Source of the DNA: an archaeon
Lineage (GTDB): Archaea > B1Sed10-29 > JAJSAI01
Direction of reading: 5' to 3'
Assembly (NCBI GenBank): GCA_024274695.1
Contig: JAJSAI010000009.1
Span: 1 to 18,225, forward strand
Length of the DNA stretch: 18,225 bases
Below are positions 7,862-15,751 of the stretch, piece after piece; position 1 is the first letter of the stretch; each line of letters starts with the position of its first letter. The notes below the pieces were generated by a model. That model had not been told where the DNA came from, searched no databases, and saw nothing but the letters and a program-made list of their open reading frames with translations. Position numbers and translations under genes: made by a program.

Positions 7862-9583
7862 ATGGCTGTCAAAAAAAGAAAGAAAGCTAAAAAGATCCCG
7901 ATAAAAATTCCTATCGGGATGAGAGGAGACAGGTTTTCTTTACGCGGAAAGAGCATTCCTGCAGAAGAGGAAACAGTTCTCTCAAAAACAGTTAAAGAGG
8001 CGAAGGAGGCCATCAAAAGGTGGGAGAGAGCAGAGCGGCTGACCGCGGAAAAAGAAAGGCAGATGAGAACTCCAAAGCTTACTCCCATAACCAAAACAAA
8101 GCTCGAGAACATACAGAGGATAAAAAGGATTATAATAAAAGGCACGGGCCTTGCGGCCTTGAAAGGAACTTCTTCTAAAGAAAAAGAGCTGCTCAGGTCA
8201 CGGATAGACACCCTCAACAGAGTTCACGACTTTCTCAAGACCGCGAGCGTGAAAGAAATAGCAGACTCGCTGGCCAGCAGGAAACAGTTCTCTCACATGA
8301 TAAACAAGGAAGTGTCAGAAGAAGAGTTCGCTGTGATAAAAAAATCAATAGCGCTCGCTAAAGACAAGGATGCTCTCCTCAGGGGGCTCAGGGCAACAAG
8401 AGGAGAACTTGAAAGAATGTTGCGCGCGTCCCCTGAAAAGATTCCGGCGCCTGCAAAGGGTATTGAAAGAGGAGAACTCGCCGCTGCAGAAGCGTTCAGC
8501 GTGCCCGCAGGCCTTCTGTACACGAGTATCGTGTCAGATCCCAAGTTGACTGCCAAGTTCATAAAAGAAATGAGAAAAGCAGAAAAGACTCTTTCCAAGG
8601 GCAGGATCCCCTCCTTCTTGAGGGATCCCGCGTCCTTCAAGAAAAAGTTCGGGGTGACACCAACACAAGACGAGCTGGAGGCACTCACTAACATTGCTCG
8701 CGCCGGAAAAGTGAGCGCGCTTGAAGAGGGGCTTTCCAGAATAAGTGTAGAGAAACCGTTCGAGGAAGTTGGAGAATCAAAAAGAAGACTAGACCTTTTC
8801 ATGAGGGAAATGGAAAGAGCAAAGGCACAGATAGACTCCGGAGAAGTGCCAGAGTTCCTGAAATCCCCTGAAGCGTTCCAGAAAAGGTTCGGGGTAAAAC
8901 CCTCCAAGCAAGCCCTTGGGGAAATAAGAAGAATGATCAAAGAGGGGCAGGCTGACCTACTGTTTGAAGGAATAAGGAGGGCGAGGCAAGCGCAGGGCAG
9001 GCTGCTCCAAGGAGACCTTAAGAGAATAAGGGACGCAAAAGCAGAGGTTAGAAGAGTATCTGGAATCAAGCTCTCTCTAGGAGTCAAGCGGCTGGAGGCA
9101 TTCAGGGATTTCAATCAAAAGCTCCTGGAGCTAATGGAAAAGAATAAAGAGAAGATAATCAGGGGCGAGCTGCCAGAAGAACTGACCAACGCGAAGAAGT
9201 TCAAGAAGTACTTCGGACTCACTCCAGAAGAAGCCGAGGAAATAAGCAAGAGGATAGAAAAAGGAGCCTTGATAGGTGGCGCGGCGGGAACCGCCACAGG
9301 CACAGCCCTTGTTCTCTCCCAGGCAGCCCTATTCTCTCCAATACCTCTCGTTATCCCTGTAACATCTTACGCAATAACCGGTTTTGGTTTGGGGGGATTG
9401 GCAGGAAAAGCAGGGGAAGAGGGAGTGTATAAGGCAAGGCAACTGAAGACCAAGAAAACCGTGAAGGGAGTTAGGACGGAAAAGGATTATAACCTTTTTA
9501 TTCGCGCGCTTCGTGCAAACATACGTGAAATAGACAAGAAGATAGAAGAGGCGTATAAGAAAAGCGGAGGTCGGAAGAAGTGA
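7862..9583 (+). CDS. Basic helical repeat protein of unknown function with a Gly-rich hydrophobic segment
   Basis: I do not recognise this protein. It has 573 residues from ATG 7862 (an in-frame GTG at 7847 lies upstream but the TATA spacing favours 7862). The N terminus is very basic (MAVKKRKKAKKIPIKIP), and most of the chain is charged and helical. A unit of about 60 residues recurs at roughly 233-294, 313-374 and 417-470, with a weaker copy at 123-177; its core is G-x-[IVL]-P, a hydrophobic pair, then F-x-K-x-FG-[VL]-x-P. Residues about 469-520 are rich in Gly, Ala and hydrophobic residues (GGAAGTATGTALVL, then GFGLGGLAGKAG) and could form two short membrane helices; a basic tail follows. 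No signal peptide or enzyme motif is seen. Its stop overlaps the GTG of the giant exported protein by four bases, so the two are probably co-translated. A scaffold or cytoplasmic-face partner of the pilus is possible but unproven. Confidence 0.8.
   Translation: MAVKKRKKAKKIPIKIPIGMRGDRFSLRGKSIPAEEETVLSKTVKEAKEAIKRWERAERLTAEKERQMRTPKLTPITKTKLENIQRIKRIIIKGTGLAALKGTSSKEKELLRSRIDTLNRVHDFLKTASVKEIADSLASRKQFSHMINKEVSEEEFAVIKKSIALAKDKDALLRGLRATRGELERMLRASPEKIPAPAKGIERGELAAAEAFSVPAGLLYTSIVSDPKLTAKFIKEMRKAEKTLSKGRIPSFLRDPASFKKKFGVTPTQDELEALTNIARAGKVSALEEGLSRISVEKPFEEVGESKRRLDLFMREMERAKAQIDSGEVPEFLKSPEAFQKRFGVKPSKQALGEIRRMIKEGQADLLFEGIRRARQAQGRLLQGDLKRIRDAKAEVRRVSGIKLSLGVKRLEAFRDFNQKLLELMEKNKEKIIRGELPEELTNAKKFKKYFGLTPEEAEEISKRIEKGALIGGAAGTATGTALVLSQAALFSPIPLVIPVTSYAITGFGLGGLAGKAGEEGVYKARQLKTKKTVKGVRTEKDYNLFIRALRANIREIDKKIEEAYKKSGGRKK
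7895..7920 (+). other. Perfect 9-bp inverted repeat just inside the operon's first gene
   Basis: ATCCCGATA at 7895-7903 is matched by TATCGGGAT at 7912-7920 across an eight-base A/T-rich loop. It lies 33 bases after the start codon, close downstream of the inferred start site. It could be an operator or RNA hairpin, or a by-product of codons for the IPIKIPIG peptide. Confidence 0.4.
8228..9274 (+). repeat. Four diverged copies of a ~60-residue protein repeat inside the helical repeat gene
   Basis: Copies lie at about 8228-8392 (weak), 8558-8743, 8795-8983 and 9110-9274. The second and third align without gaps over 63 residues with 21 identities by my count, including GxxPxFLxxPxxFxKxFGVxP. 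The fourth keeps G-E-L-P, then FKKYFGLTP and EEAEEI. The first keeps only hydrophobic positions and an E-rich turn. The repetition is at protein level; the DNA copies have diverged. Confidence 0.7.
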
Positions 9584-12500
9584 GGGTCAAGCTCTTCATG
9601 CTGCTCCTGTTGTCTGTCACCATATCTCTCGCGATAACATCTGACATAAAAGGGTTTGATGTTAAACGCAACGGGGAAAGCCTTCCTGCGGGAGCGTGTG
9701 TCAAAGGAGGAGAAGTTCTGACAGTCAGTAATACTGGCTTGGGCGTTAAAGACGTTCCCACCGGGGCCATGGTGAGCTCTAAGGGATGCGTGGCGGACCT
9801 TCCGGGAACAGGGGTATGCTTCTCCTGTGGAGGAGTAAAGCTCACGAGCACAGAAGGATGGACCAAGACCCTAAAATACTCCTACCAGTCCTGCCCGTAC
9901 GAGGGAAAAACATGCTATATCTCCAGAGAAGACGAGTTCATCGTCCCGTCAGGAGAAAGCCACTACGGGGAAGAGTTCACGGTAGGACTGTACGCTGGAG
10001 CAGCGTACGCACAGTGGTTCGGCGTAGAAACATTCCTGTTTTGTGCTAACAAGGACACTAAAACAAGGTCTTTCCTGATAGGGGAGTGCTCTTCAGACTC
10101 TGACTGCCCAAACGGGTTCTGCGGTTCTGACTGCATGTGCCACTCGCTGGAGGAAGAAGGCTGGACCCATCCAAACCACAACTCTTACGGGGACGGCAAC
10201 ATCAGGCGAACTTCCGCTTGGGGGCAAGTGAAAGAATTCTCTGAAGAAAATCCCTTTGACAGTAATAACGTGAACAGGCTCTGGGAAGCCCAGTTAAGCG
10301 GGTCGCCTAAAGGAGCTGCCAGGTGGGCTGCACCAATATCATTCGTTGAACCGGACTCTGACAAGAACCTTGTGGCAGTATACGAAGGGTATGATAGCAC
10401 TTCTGTGAGCAGGTCAGGGGGATGTACTAACTTTTTGGGGAGGTATCTTCTAACAAAAGTAGAAAAGTTCTCCGCAATTCACAAGATAGCAATATTTGAC
10501 GGTAGTACCGGTAAAAAAATAAACGAGATAAACTTGGTCCCTTATGTTGACACGGTCAGCAGGGGGGGACTATTTAATTCACTCGCCGCATGCCAGCAGG
10601 CTTACAATGATCCTCTGGTGCCCTCATCCAGTTTCGTAAACGAGAGAGACTCTCCCGCGTTAGAGTACATGGCCTTTGTTCCGGCTTCAGAGAGTCAGAC
10701 CCTCGTGTTCTTGTACAGGTATAAGGACTATAGCACCACTGCCAATGCATACAAAAAACTCGCGTACGTTGAAAAGCCCTGGGACAGTTCCTCGTCTGTT
10801 AGCATGGTCACCAAAATAGACCAGACTAACTGCGGTGACGGGATCGTTGACCTGGATGATGACAAGCATTACGTGCTCGCCGTCACGCCAATGAAAATGG
10901 GTTTGTACACTGATCTCTTCGTGACGTACCTTGACGACGGGAAGATTAGGGGCGCGAATGTCAGGCTGTCTGGTGATACCCTCAGAGTGTACCAGTCAAA
11001 GGACGGCTGCAGGAGAAAATCATACGATTTGGGTAATGCGAAGCAGGGCCTGCTTTCAGCAGGAACCCTGCAGAACGTGGAGTTCACAGGATCTCCCGGG
11101 ACTATTGAGATGGGTTCATTTTCTCTCATACAGTCTGGGGGAACTCCTGTTACTTACACTGGGGCGTGGAGGGGTATTTCAGCGTATATCACTGCCGATT
11201 GGGATGAGAGGACAATGCTTCTCTCAAACCCATACTATGCTTCATCGTCTGCAGACAGCGGTGGGTTCGTGTACGATATAGCCGGGTACGCGAGGAACAA
11301 GTTCTACGTGCGCAGGGTTCACGCGACCACAACATCAGGAGACGTTTCCGGCGACGTGGAGCTTTTGGGCGAGTACTCCCTGGCCGATTACGACGGTCAC
11401 TCTAGCATGGCCAAGTTCCTGTTAAAAGACAATCCCGACCACTACTTCATGGCGGTGGTCAAGCCAGGAGGGCAGGGGATAATGTTCGTCTCCGTGCCCA
11501 AGACCAGCTGCGATCCTTCAAAGGACAGCCTCTGCAGTTACAAGTCCTGTGGTCAGGGAACGTGCAAGTGGGAGTACAGTCTGCCCTTCACAGCAGCCGG
11601 ACTGGCTGCCTCAGCGGATCTTGACGGGGACGGGAACGATGAGATCATCCTCGCCGGAGAGGACGAAAGGATACACTTCCTAAGGTGGACCAAAAGCGGA
11701 GGGTTCAGTGTTCTCGGAGAATCCAAGCCACTTGGAGGAGAGATCACGGGAATAGCAGTTGACGATGTTGACCGGGACGGGTTCCTTGACATTCTGGCCT
11801 CAGTGGACACGACGGTTTCCGGGAAGCTTGTCGTGTTATCCTGGCTTCCCCCCTGCAAGGTGAGCTTCACCGTGGACAACATGGTGTGCGCTGAGGACGG
11901 TGCCACTGCATTATACTCCTTTAGTGTCCTGTTCCCGAGAGCAGGTATGCAGGGCAATGCAAGGGTGTACCACACGTACTGGGGTACCCGGAAGGACTAC
12001 ACAGACTATCCTGAGCCCGTGGGCTCGGGAGCGTACGGTTACTCTCACACTTTCAGCACGAGCGCAGGGGATATAGACCTGTCCACGCGGGCGGGGAAGG
12101 TAAGCTGGAGTGCTGTGGAGATAACCCCCGTGTATCACGGTGTGACTCTTCCTGACAGCGCTTGCCTTGACAAGGACCTTATGTACATCCTGGGAGGAAA
12201 GATATCCCCTGAACTGCCCGCAGGAGTCACAAGACCAGGTGACGTGAGTTTCACGGTAGAACAGCAAGGAGAGATCCTGAACCAGCCGAAGGCAGGGACC
12301 AAGATCCCCGCGGACGTGACCTTTATCGCAGACAACATTAAGGAGTACACTCACTGCAAGGTCTCGGAAGGTTATGATGGGTTCGGGCCCGGCAGCGAGA
12401 TCGCGCTGGACATGAACGGTGACGGTGTCTACGAGTCCTGGAAGTTTGACTCAGACGTGAGCGATACGATCAAGTACGAGAACGTACGGGGCGCGTCCTG

Positions 12501-14085
12501 CGTTCCTCTTGGGGACACTTCATGGAGGGCCTGCGAGCCCACGTCTTACGGGGAGGGTAAAGCGTTGTCAGAAGGTTGGATAGTGGTGCAGGACCCGGGG
12601 CATACTCTGAAGTACGTCCTAGGAGGCTCCTGCGGCACGACCACTGACCAAAAACTGTTAGAACCTGGTACGTACCCCGGAGCGTTCAAGGCATCGTACA
12701 CCACGCCTGGGAAGACTTTCGAGCCGCGGGCTGTTTTCAAGTTCCACGATCTTGAGGATACGAAAGAAGACGGGTCCCAGGTGACCCGCAAGGGGCCGGC
12801 CTGCACCGCGAGAACAACGGTCAGTACCGCGAGCGCGCCAGAGTGCTCGGTCAGCATAACCCCTTCATCAGACTACCTGTGCTACGGTCAGCCAGCAGAG
12901 TTCACTGTCTCGTATGATGACGAATTAGGCTCTCCGGGAGAAGTCACCGTGGACTTCGGAGGAGGAAACAAGAAGACAGTCACTGTGAACAGCGGGGACA
13001 CTGTTCTCGTGTCAAACCAGTACCCTGCCGAAGGAACATACTCTGTCAGGGCTGACGCGGTCGGGAAAGAATCAGGGGCAAGATGCTCTACAGAAGTTCA
13101 GTTCACGGTGAACGAGAGGAGAGAGGACGTGGAACCCTTCGTGCAACCGCGGGTAGTGTGCACCGCCAGTGTCCAGGAGCTCGTGCTAACCTGCACCGAC
13201 CAGAAGGGAGCGCCAGTGCCCGCTGGCACGGTCACTGGCTGGAGCGTGACCGTGAACGGGGAGGACAAGTCCAGCGAGTGCAGTGCGGGGAGCAGCACGT
13301 GCACGATACCCCTGTCAGGGTTTGACACTCAGGACTTCGTGTACACTGCAGCGTGCCAGGTGAGCGGGACAGAATGCTACGTTTACGCTAAGACCAGCGC
13401 GAGCACTTCCGGGGACTTCAACTGTTCTCTCGCGGGACAGCCGGCAGAGGAAGAGGGGGCAGTAATCTCGGACGTGTCCTGCAGCCAGGTCTCTGACAAG
13501 GGCTACGAGGAACCCTTGGACTGCGTGGTAACCCGTTCAGGGAAAACAGTCAGCGGCGTCCAGTCAGTAGAGTCAGTAAACTGCCCTGGTGTTGAAAAAG
13601 ACCACCAGGTGGTCTGTCATGTCAAGGTCAAGAGCACCGTCGGGGGCAGCATGAGCCTGGAAGCCAATTCAGGGACATTCCCCCTGAAGAGCCTCGGAAC
13701 TAGTGGGTGCCCGCCGAATCAAATATGCAACGATCTTACGACCACTGTCCTGTTCCCCCAAGGGGGAGGGGAGGCCACAGCGGTCCTGAAGTTCCTCCCG
13801 AACAAGTACGGGGCCAAAGGGACCGTGAGCCTGTTCCTCTTGGACCAGAACGGCTTCCCAGAAGACTCCGCTTCAATAACAGTAAGCGTTGTGGAAGCGC
13901 CGGGCAAGTGCTCCGAGGACTGCAAGTACTGCGCCACGCAGACAGCGTGCCAGTCCAACCCGAACTGCGAGTGGACCGGAGCCGAGTGCAAGTACCGGCA
14001 GGTAGGTGGCCTGCCAGAATATCCTGAGATGGCGCTACTCGCGGTCGCAGGCTTCTTCGCCGTGATACTGCTTAAAAGGAAGTGA
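9580..14085 (+). CDS. Giant exported, membrane-anchored surface protein with calcium-loop propeller-like repeats (possible pilus tip adhesin)
   Basis: This 1501-residue protein has an N-terminal signal peptide (MRVKLFMLLLLSVTISLA). A short cysteine motif, CSSDSDCPNGFCGSDCMC, lies at 170-187. The region from about 240 to 760 looks like a propeller, with repeated hydrophobic strands and two FG-GAP/VCBS-type calcium loops, ADLDGDGNDE (about 679-690) and DDVDRDGFLDI (728-738). A third loop, LDMNGDGVYES, is at 943-953. A PKD-like domain lies at about 1089-1178, followed by more cysteine-rich Ig-like stretches. A compact cysteine cluster from C1444 (CKYC, CQSNPNCEWTG) precedes a tripartite tail LPEYPEM, a short hydrophobic stretch and KRK. 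The GTG start overlaps the upstream stop by four bases and has GGAGGT at 9566-9571. The protein is probably displayed on the outer face of the membrane. Position before minor pilins suggests a PilY1-like adhesin role (inference). An S-layer-associated role is the alternative. Part of the N-terminal third has lower G+C than its neighbours. Confidence 0.85.
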   Translation: MRVKLFMLLLLSVTISLAITSDIKGFDVKRNGESLPAGACVKGGEVLTVSNTGLGVKDVPTGAMVSSKGCVADLPGTGVCFSCGGVKLTSTEGWTKTLKYSYQSCPYEGKTCYISREDEFIVPSGESHYGEEFTVGLYAGAAYAQWFGVETFLFCANKDTKTRSFLIGECSSDSDCPNGFCGSDCMCHSLEEEGWTHPNHNSYGDGNIRRTSAWGQVKEFSEENPFDSNNVNRLWEAQLSGSPKGAARWAAPISFVEPDSDKNLVAVYEGYDSTSVSRSGGCTNFLGRYLLTKVEKFSAIHKIAIFDGSTGKKINEINLVPYVDTVSRGGLFNSLAACQQAYNDPLVPSSSFVNERDSPALEYMAFVPASESQTLVFLYRYKDYSTTANAYKKLAYVEKPWDSSSSVSMVTKIDQTNCGDGIVDLDDDKHYVLAVTPMKMGLYTDLFVTYLDDGKIRGANVRLSGDTLRVYQSKDGCRRKSYDLGNAKQGLLSAGTLQNVEFTGSPGTIEMGSFSLIQSGGTPVTYTGAWRGISAYITADWDERTMLLSNPYYASSSADSGGFVYDIAGYARNKFYVRRVHATTTSGDVSGDVELLGEYSLADYDGHSSMAKFLLKDNPDHYFMAVVKPGGQGIMFVSVPKTSCDPSKDSLCSYKSCGQGTCKWEYSLPFTAAGLAASADLDGDGNDEIILAGEDERIHFLRWTKSGGFSVLGESKPLGGEITGIAVDDVDRDGFLDILASVDTTVSGKLVVLSWLPPCKVSFTVDNMVCAEDGATALYSFSVLFPRAGMQGNARVYHTYWGTRKDYTDYPEPVGSGAYGYSHTFSTSAGDIDLSTRAGKVSWSAVEITPVYHGVTLPDSACLDKDLMYILGGKISPELPAGVTRPGDVSFTVEQQGEILNQPKAGTKIPADVTFIADNIKEYTHCKVSEGYDGFGPGSEIALDMNGDGVYESWKFDSDVSDTIKYENVRGASCVPLGDTSWRACEPTSYGEGKALSEGWIVVQDPGHTLKYVLGGSCGTTTDQKLLEPGTYPGAFKASYTTPGKTFEPRAVFKFHDLEDTKEDGSQVTRKGPACTARTTVSTASAPECSVSITPSSDYLCYGQPAEFTVSYDDELGSPGEVTVDFGGGNKKTVTVNSGDTVLVSNQYPAEGTYSVRADAVGKESGARCSTEVQFTVNERREDVEPFVQPRVVCTASVQELVLTCTDQKGAPVPAGTVTGWSVTVNGEDKSSECSAGSSTCTIPLSGFDTQDFVYTAACQVSGTECYVYAKTSASTSGDFNCSLAGQPAEEEGAVISDVSCSQVSDKGYEEPLDCVVTRSGKTVSGVQSVESVNCPGVEKDHQVVCHVKVKSTVGGSMSLEANSGTFPLKSLGTSGCPPNQICNDLTTTVLFPQGGGEATAVLKFLPNKYGAKGTVSLFLLDQNGFPEDSASITVSVVEAPGKCSEDCKYCATQTACQSNPNCEWTGAECKYRQVGGLPEYPEMALLAVAGFFAVILLKRK

Positions 14086-14088
14086 GCT

Positions 14089-14256
14089 ATGATGGACAAC
14101 AAAGCACAGGTTTCGCTTGAATACCTTACCATGGTTGCGATAGCACTCATGCTGGCCGCGATAGCAACCCTGCTAGCGGCCAGGCTGTTCAGCATAAAAG
14201 ATGATGTTAAGAGCACTATAGAATTGTACCGCAACAAGACAATACAAATAGAGTGA
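14089..14256 (+). CDS. Second mini-prepilin with class III signal, 55 residues
   Basis: The product opens MMDNKAQVSLEYLTMVAIAL, continues as a hydrophobic helix to about residue 34, and ends in a short charged tail with KDDVKSTIELYRNK. Cleavage after K-A would leave about 49 residues starting QVSLEYL with Glu at +5. It is a paralogue of the mini-pilin at 5761, sharing the DNKAQ opening and the Ala before the cut, but its tail differs. It begins three bases after the giant protein's stop and ends four bases before the next prepilin, so it belongs to the same operon. The second ATG (14092) would make the start identical to the paralogue. AAAGGA at 14075-14080 is a plausible SD. It may be a helix-only core subunit or a connector for the minor pilin complex. 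Confidence 0.83.
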   Translation: MMDNKAQVSLEYLTMVAIALMLAAIATLLAARLFSIKDDVKSTIELYRNKTIQIE

Positions 14257-14260
14257 TCCC

Positions 14261-14869
14261 ATGATGCTGACTTCAAGGAAAGGCCAGGCTTCCTTTGAGT
14301 ACCTGCTCATAATCGTCGCGATACTGTCCCTGGTGACTATCTACACCCTCTCAGCGTCCCGGGTTGTAAAGGTGAGGCAGGGTGTGAACGAGACCCAGGA
14401 GCTGTACGCTAACTACTCCGGGGACATGCTCTCAAAACCCAACTGCAGGATCCTGTTCAGGAAGTGCGGTTCAGGATGGGGTCCGGGTACGAGTATTGCA
14501 ACGGACTACGATCAGGACGGAGAACTAGAATCGTACGAGTACACCATGGACACGGGAGTGGTCAGAATAAGGCTGCTCGGCCGCACAAAAGAAGGGTATC
14601 CGATCTACTACGCTCAGGTTCCGTCAAAAGGAGGGCTTGTCCAAAGCGTTGACATAGGCTCTCTCTCAGGACAGATTATCACACTCCCCGGGGAAGAGAC
14701 AGCCAAGCCAGGACTACCGCAGCAGGAGACCAGCTGGGTTACAGGAATAGCTGTTAACACCAACCCCACGGACCCTTCCGGCCAGTACCACTTTTACGAG
14801 CAAGGAGGATCCTGCCCGACTGACCCATTCCCCCTCTCTCAACCAGGAGTTGATGAAACGTGCGCGTGA
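14261..14869 (+). CDS. Class III minor pilin with a calcium-loop motif
   Basis: This 202-residue protein has the leader MMLTSRKG, a cut after G8, and a mature start QASFEYLLIIVAIL with Glu at +5 and a helix to about residue 31. The outer domain holds NCRILFRKC (61-69) and then an EF-hand-like loop, TDYDQDGELES (81-91), with Asp at 82, 84 and 86. The segment around it closely matches residues 934-956 of the giant exported protein encoded just upstream, so the two may share a small calcium-binding fold. The C-terminal part is Pro/Gly/Thr-rich with a final Cys pair. The stop overlaps the next start. Size and context suggest a minor pilin displaying a domain at the filament tip or surface. Confidence 0.87.
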   Translation: MMLTSRKGQASFEYLLIIVAILSLVTIYTLSASRVVKVRQGVNETQELYANYSGDMLSKPNCRILFRKCGSGWGPGTSIATDYDQDGELESYEYTMDTGVVRIRLLGRTKEGYPIYYAQVPSKGGLVQSVDIGSLSGQIITLPGEETAKPGLPQQETSWVTGIAVNTNPTDPSGQYHFYEQGGSCPTDPFPLSQPGVDETCA

Positions 14870-15294
14870 AAAAAAGAAGAGGCCAGGCGGCAATAGAATA
14901 CGTTGCGGTGCTCACCCTAATGCTCATACTACTGATAGCCCTGGGCATGGACCTAATGCAGTCAGCCATAGCCAGCACAGGCGGAGCTGATGCGGACGCG
15001 TTGTTAAAAAAGACTGCAAAGGATCTTGGGCTCGCGGTCTGGGAGGTTGAGAACCTGCAGACCTTCCGAAGAGTGCAGGTCACGGTCCCAGCAGACTGCG
15101 AGTACAGAGTGTACGAGAACGCGGTCTGGAGCTACTGCCAGGTGGATCCCAGCGACCCCAGCAGGATAGAGAAGAGGGTGCTCGCGGCATCCAAGAAAGT
15201 CAGCTTCGGCCCTGACCCGCCGAACACGGTAGGGGATATGGACCAGGGCACGACGAGCACGGGAGTGATAACTGTTGCACCAGCACAACCATGA
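14860..15294 (+). CDS. Class III minor pilin-like protein
   Basis: This 144-residue protein has the leader MRVKKRRG, a predicted cut before QAAIEYVAVLTLMLILLIALG, Glu at +5, and then an exposed domain. The domain holds one cysteine pair in PADCEYRVYENAVWSYC, and the tail is rich in Asp, Pro, Thr and Gly. The start is a GTG at 14860 that overlaps the previous gene by ten bases; a GTG at 14866 would give the usual four-base GTGA overlap and a leader two residues shorter. GGAGTTGATG (14846-14855) could serve either. The P-x-DC-x-Y-x-V element recurs in the next protein, suggesting the two belong to one family or contact each other. It should be a peptidase substrate and part of the minor pilin complex. 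Confidence 0.85.
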   Translation: MRVKKRRGQAAIEYVAVLTLMLILLIALGMDLMQSAIASTGGADADALLKKTAKDLGLAVWEVENLQTFRRVQVTVPADCEYRVYENAVWSYCQVDPSDPSRIEKRVLAASKKVSFGPDPPNTVGDMDQGTTSTGVITVAPAQP

Positions 15295-15298
15295 CCTG

Positions 15299-15751
15299 AT
15301 GAGGAAGGGACAGGTCACGATAGACTTTCTCGTGACATTGACAGTGGTAATGATATTCTTTTTCTCGATAACCTTCCCGCTCATGCAGGACTCTCTCAAG
15401 AACGCGGGAGTAATGCAGTCTAGGGAGTTGATTAACGCGGACGCGCAGAAAATAAGGATAATCGTGAACAGCCTCGTGCAGTCGGGGGCAGGGGCCAAGA
15501 AAGTACTGGACCTCAGAGCACCTCCTGACTGCTACTACTACGTGAACGAGACGGTCCTAGAAGGAGGGTACGCTGCCTGGAAGCTTGAGGCACTATGCCC
15601 TGACCAGGGCCTGCACGAGATCCTCGGGTACCCTGCCTACGGGATAAAGTACGACTGCCCGTCCTGCAAAACCATTACAGTGGGAGGGGAGAACCACAAG
15701 GGGCTGAAAGGAGGAGAAAAGAGTGGGTTCGTCATCAAGCGAATATACTAG
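15299..15751 (+). CDS. Class III minor pilin-like protein with Asp at +5
   Basis: This 150-residue protein has a very short leader, MRKG, then QVTIDFLVTLTVVMIFFFSI, so the usual Glu at +5 is replaced by Asp. The outer domain contains PPDCYYYVNETVLEGGY, parallel to the Cys element of the preceding gene, and ends with cysteines in CPDQG and YDCPSC. The ATG at 15299 lies five bases after the upstream stop. An in-frame TTG at 15275 would add eight non-leader-like residues and is not favoured. No clear SD is present, so translation probably depends on re-initiation from the upstream gene. Its last 29 bases overlap the next gene. Loss of the Glu suggests a specialised, perhaps terminal, subunit. 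Confidence 0.83.
   Translation: MRKGQVTIDFLVTLTVVMIFFFSITFPLMQDSLKNAGVMQSRELINADAQKIRIIVNSLVQSGAGAKKVLDLRAPPDCYYYVNETVLEGGYAAWKLEALCPDQGLHEILGYPAYGIKYDCPSCKTITVGGENHKGLKGGEKSGFVIKRIY

Noticed and set aside
8293-9114. Minus-strand open frame of 273 codons opposite the helical repeat gene
   Set aside because: The + frame has repeats, a TATA box and a coupled overlap with the next gene; the minus frame is a Ser/Leu-rich mirror of Lys/Glu codons.
15275-15298. Upstream TTG start for the 15299 pilin gene
   Set aside because: It would add MHQHNHDL before the standard MRKG leader and overlap the previous stop without an SD; the ATG at 15299 fits the leader pattern.
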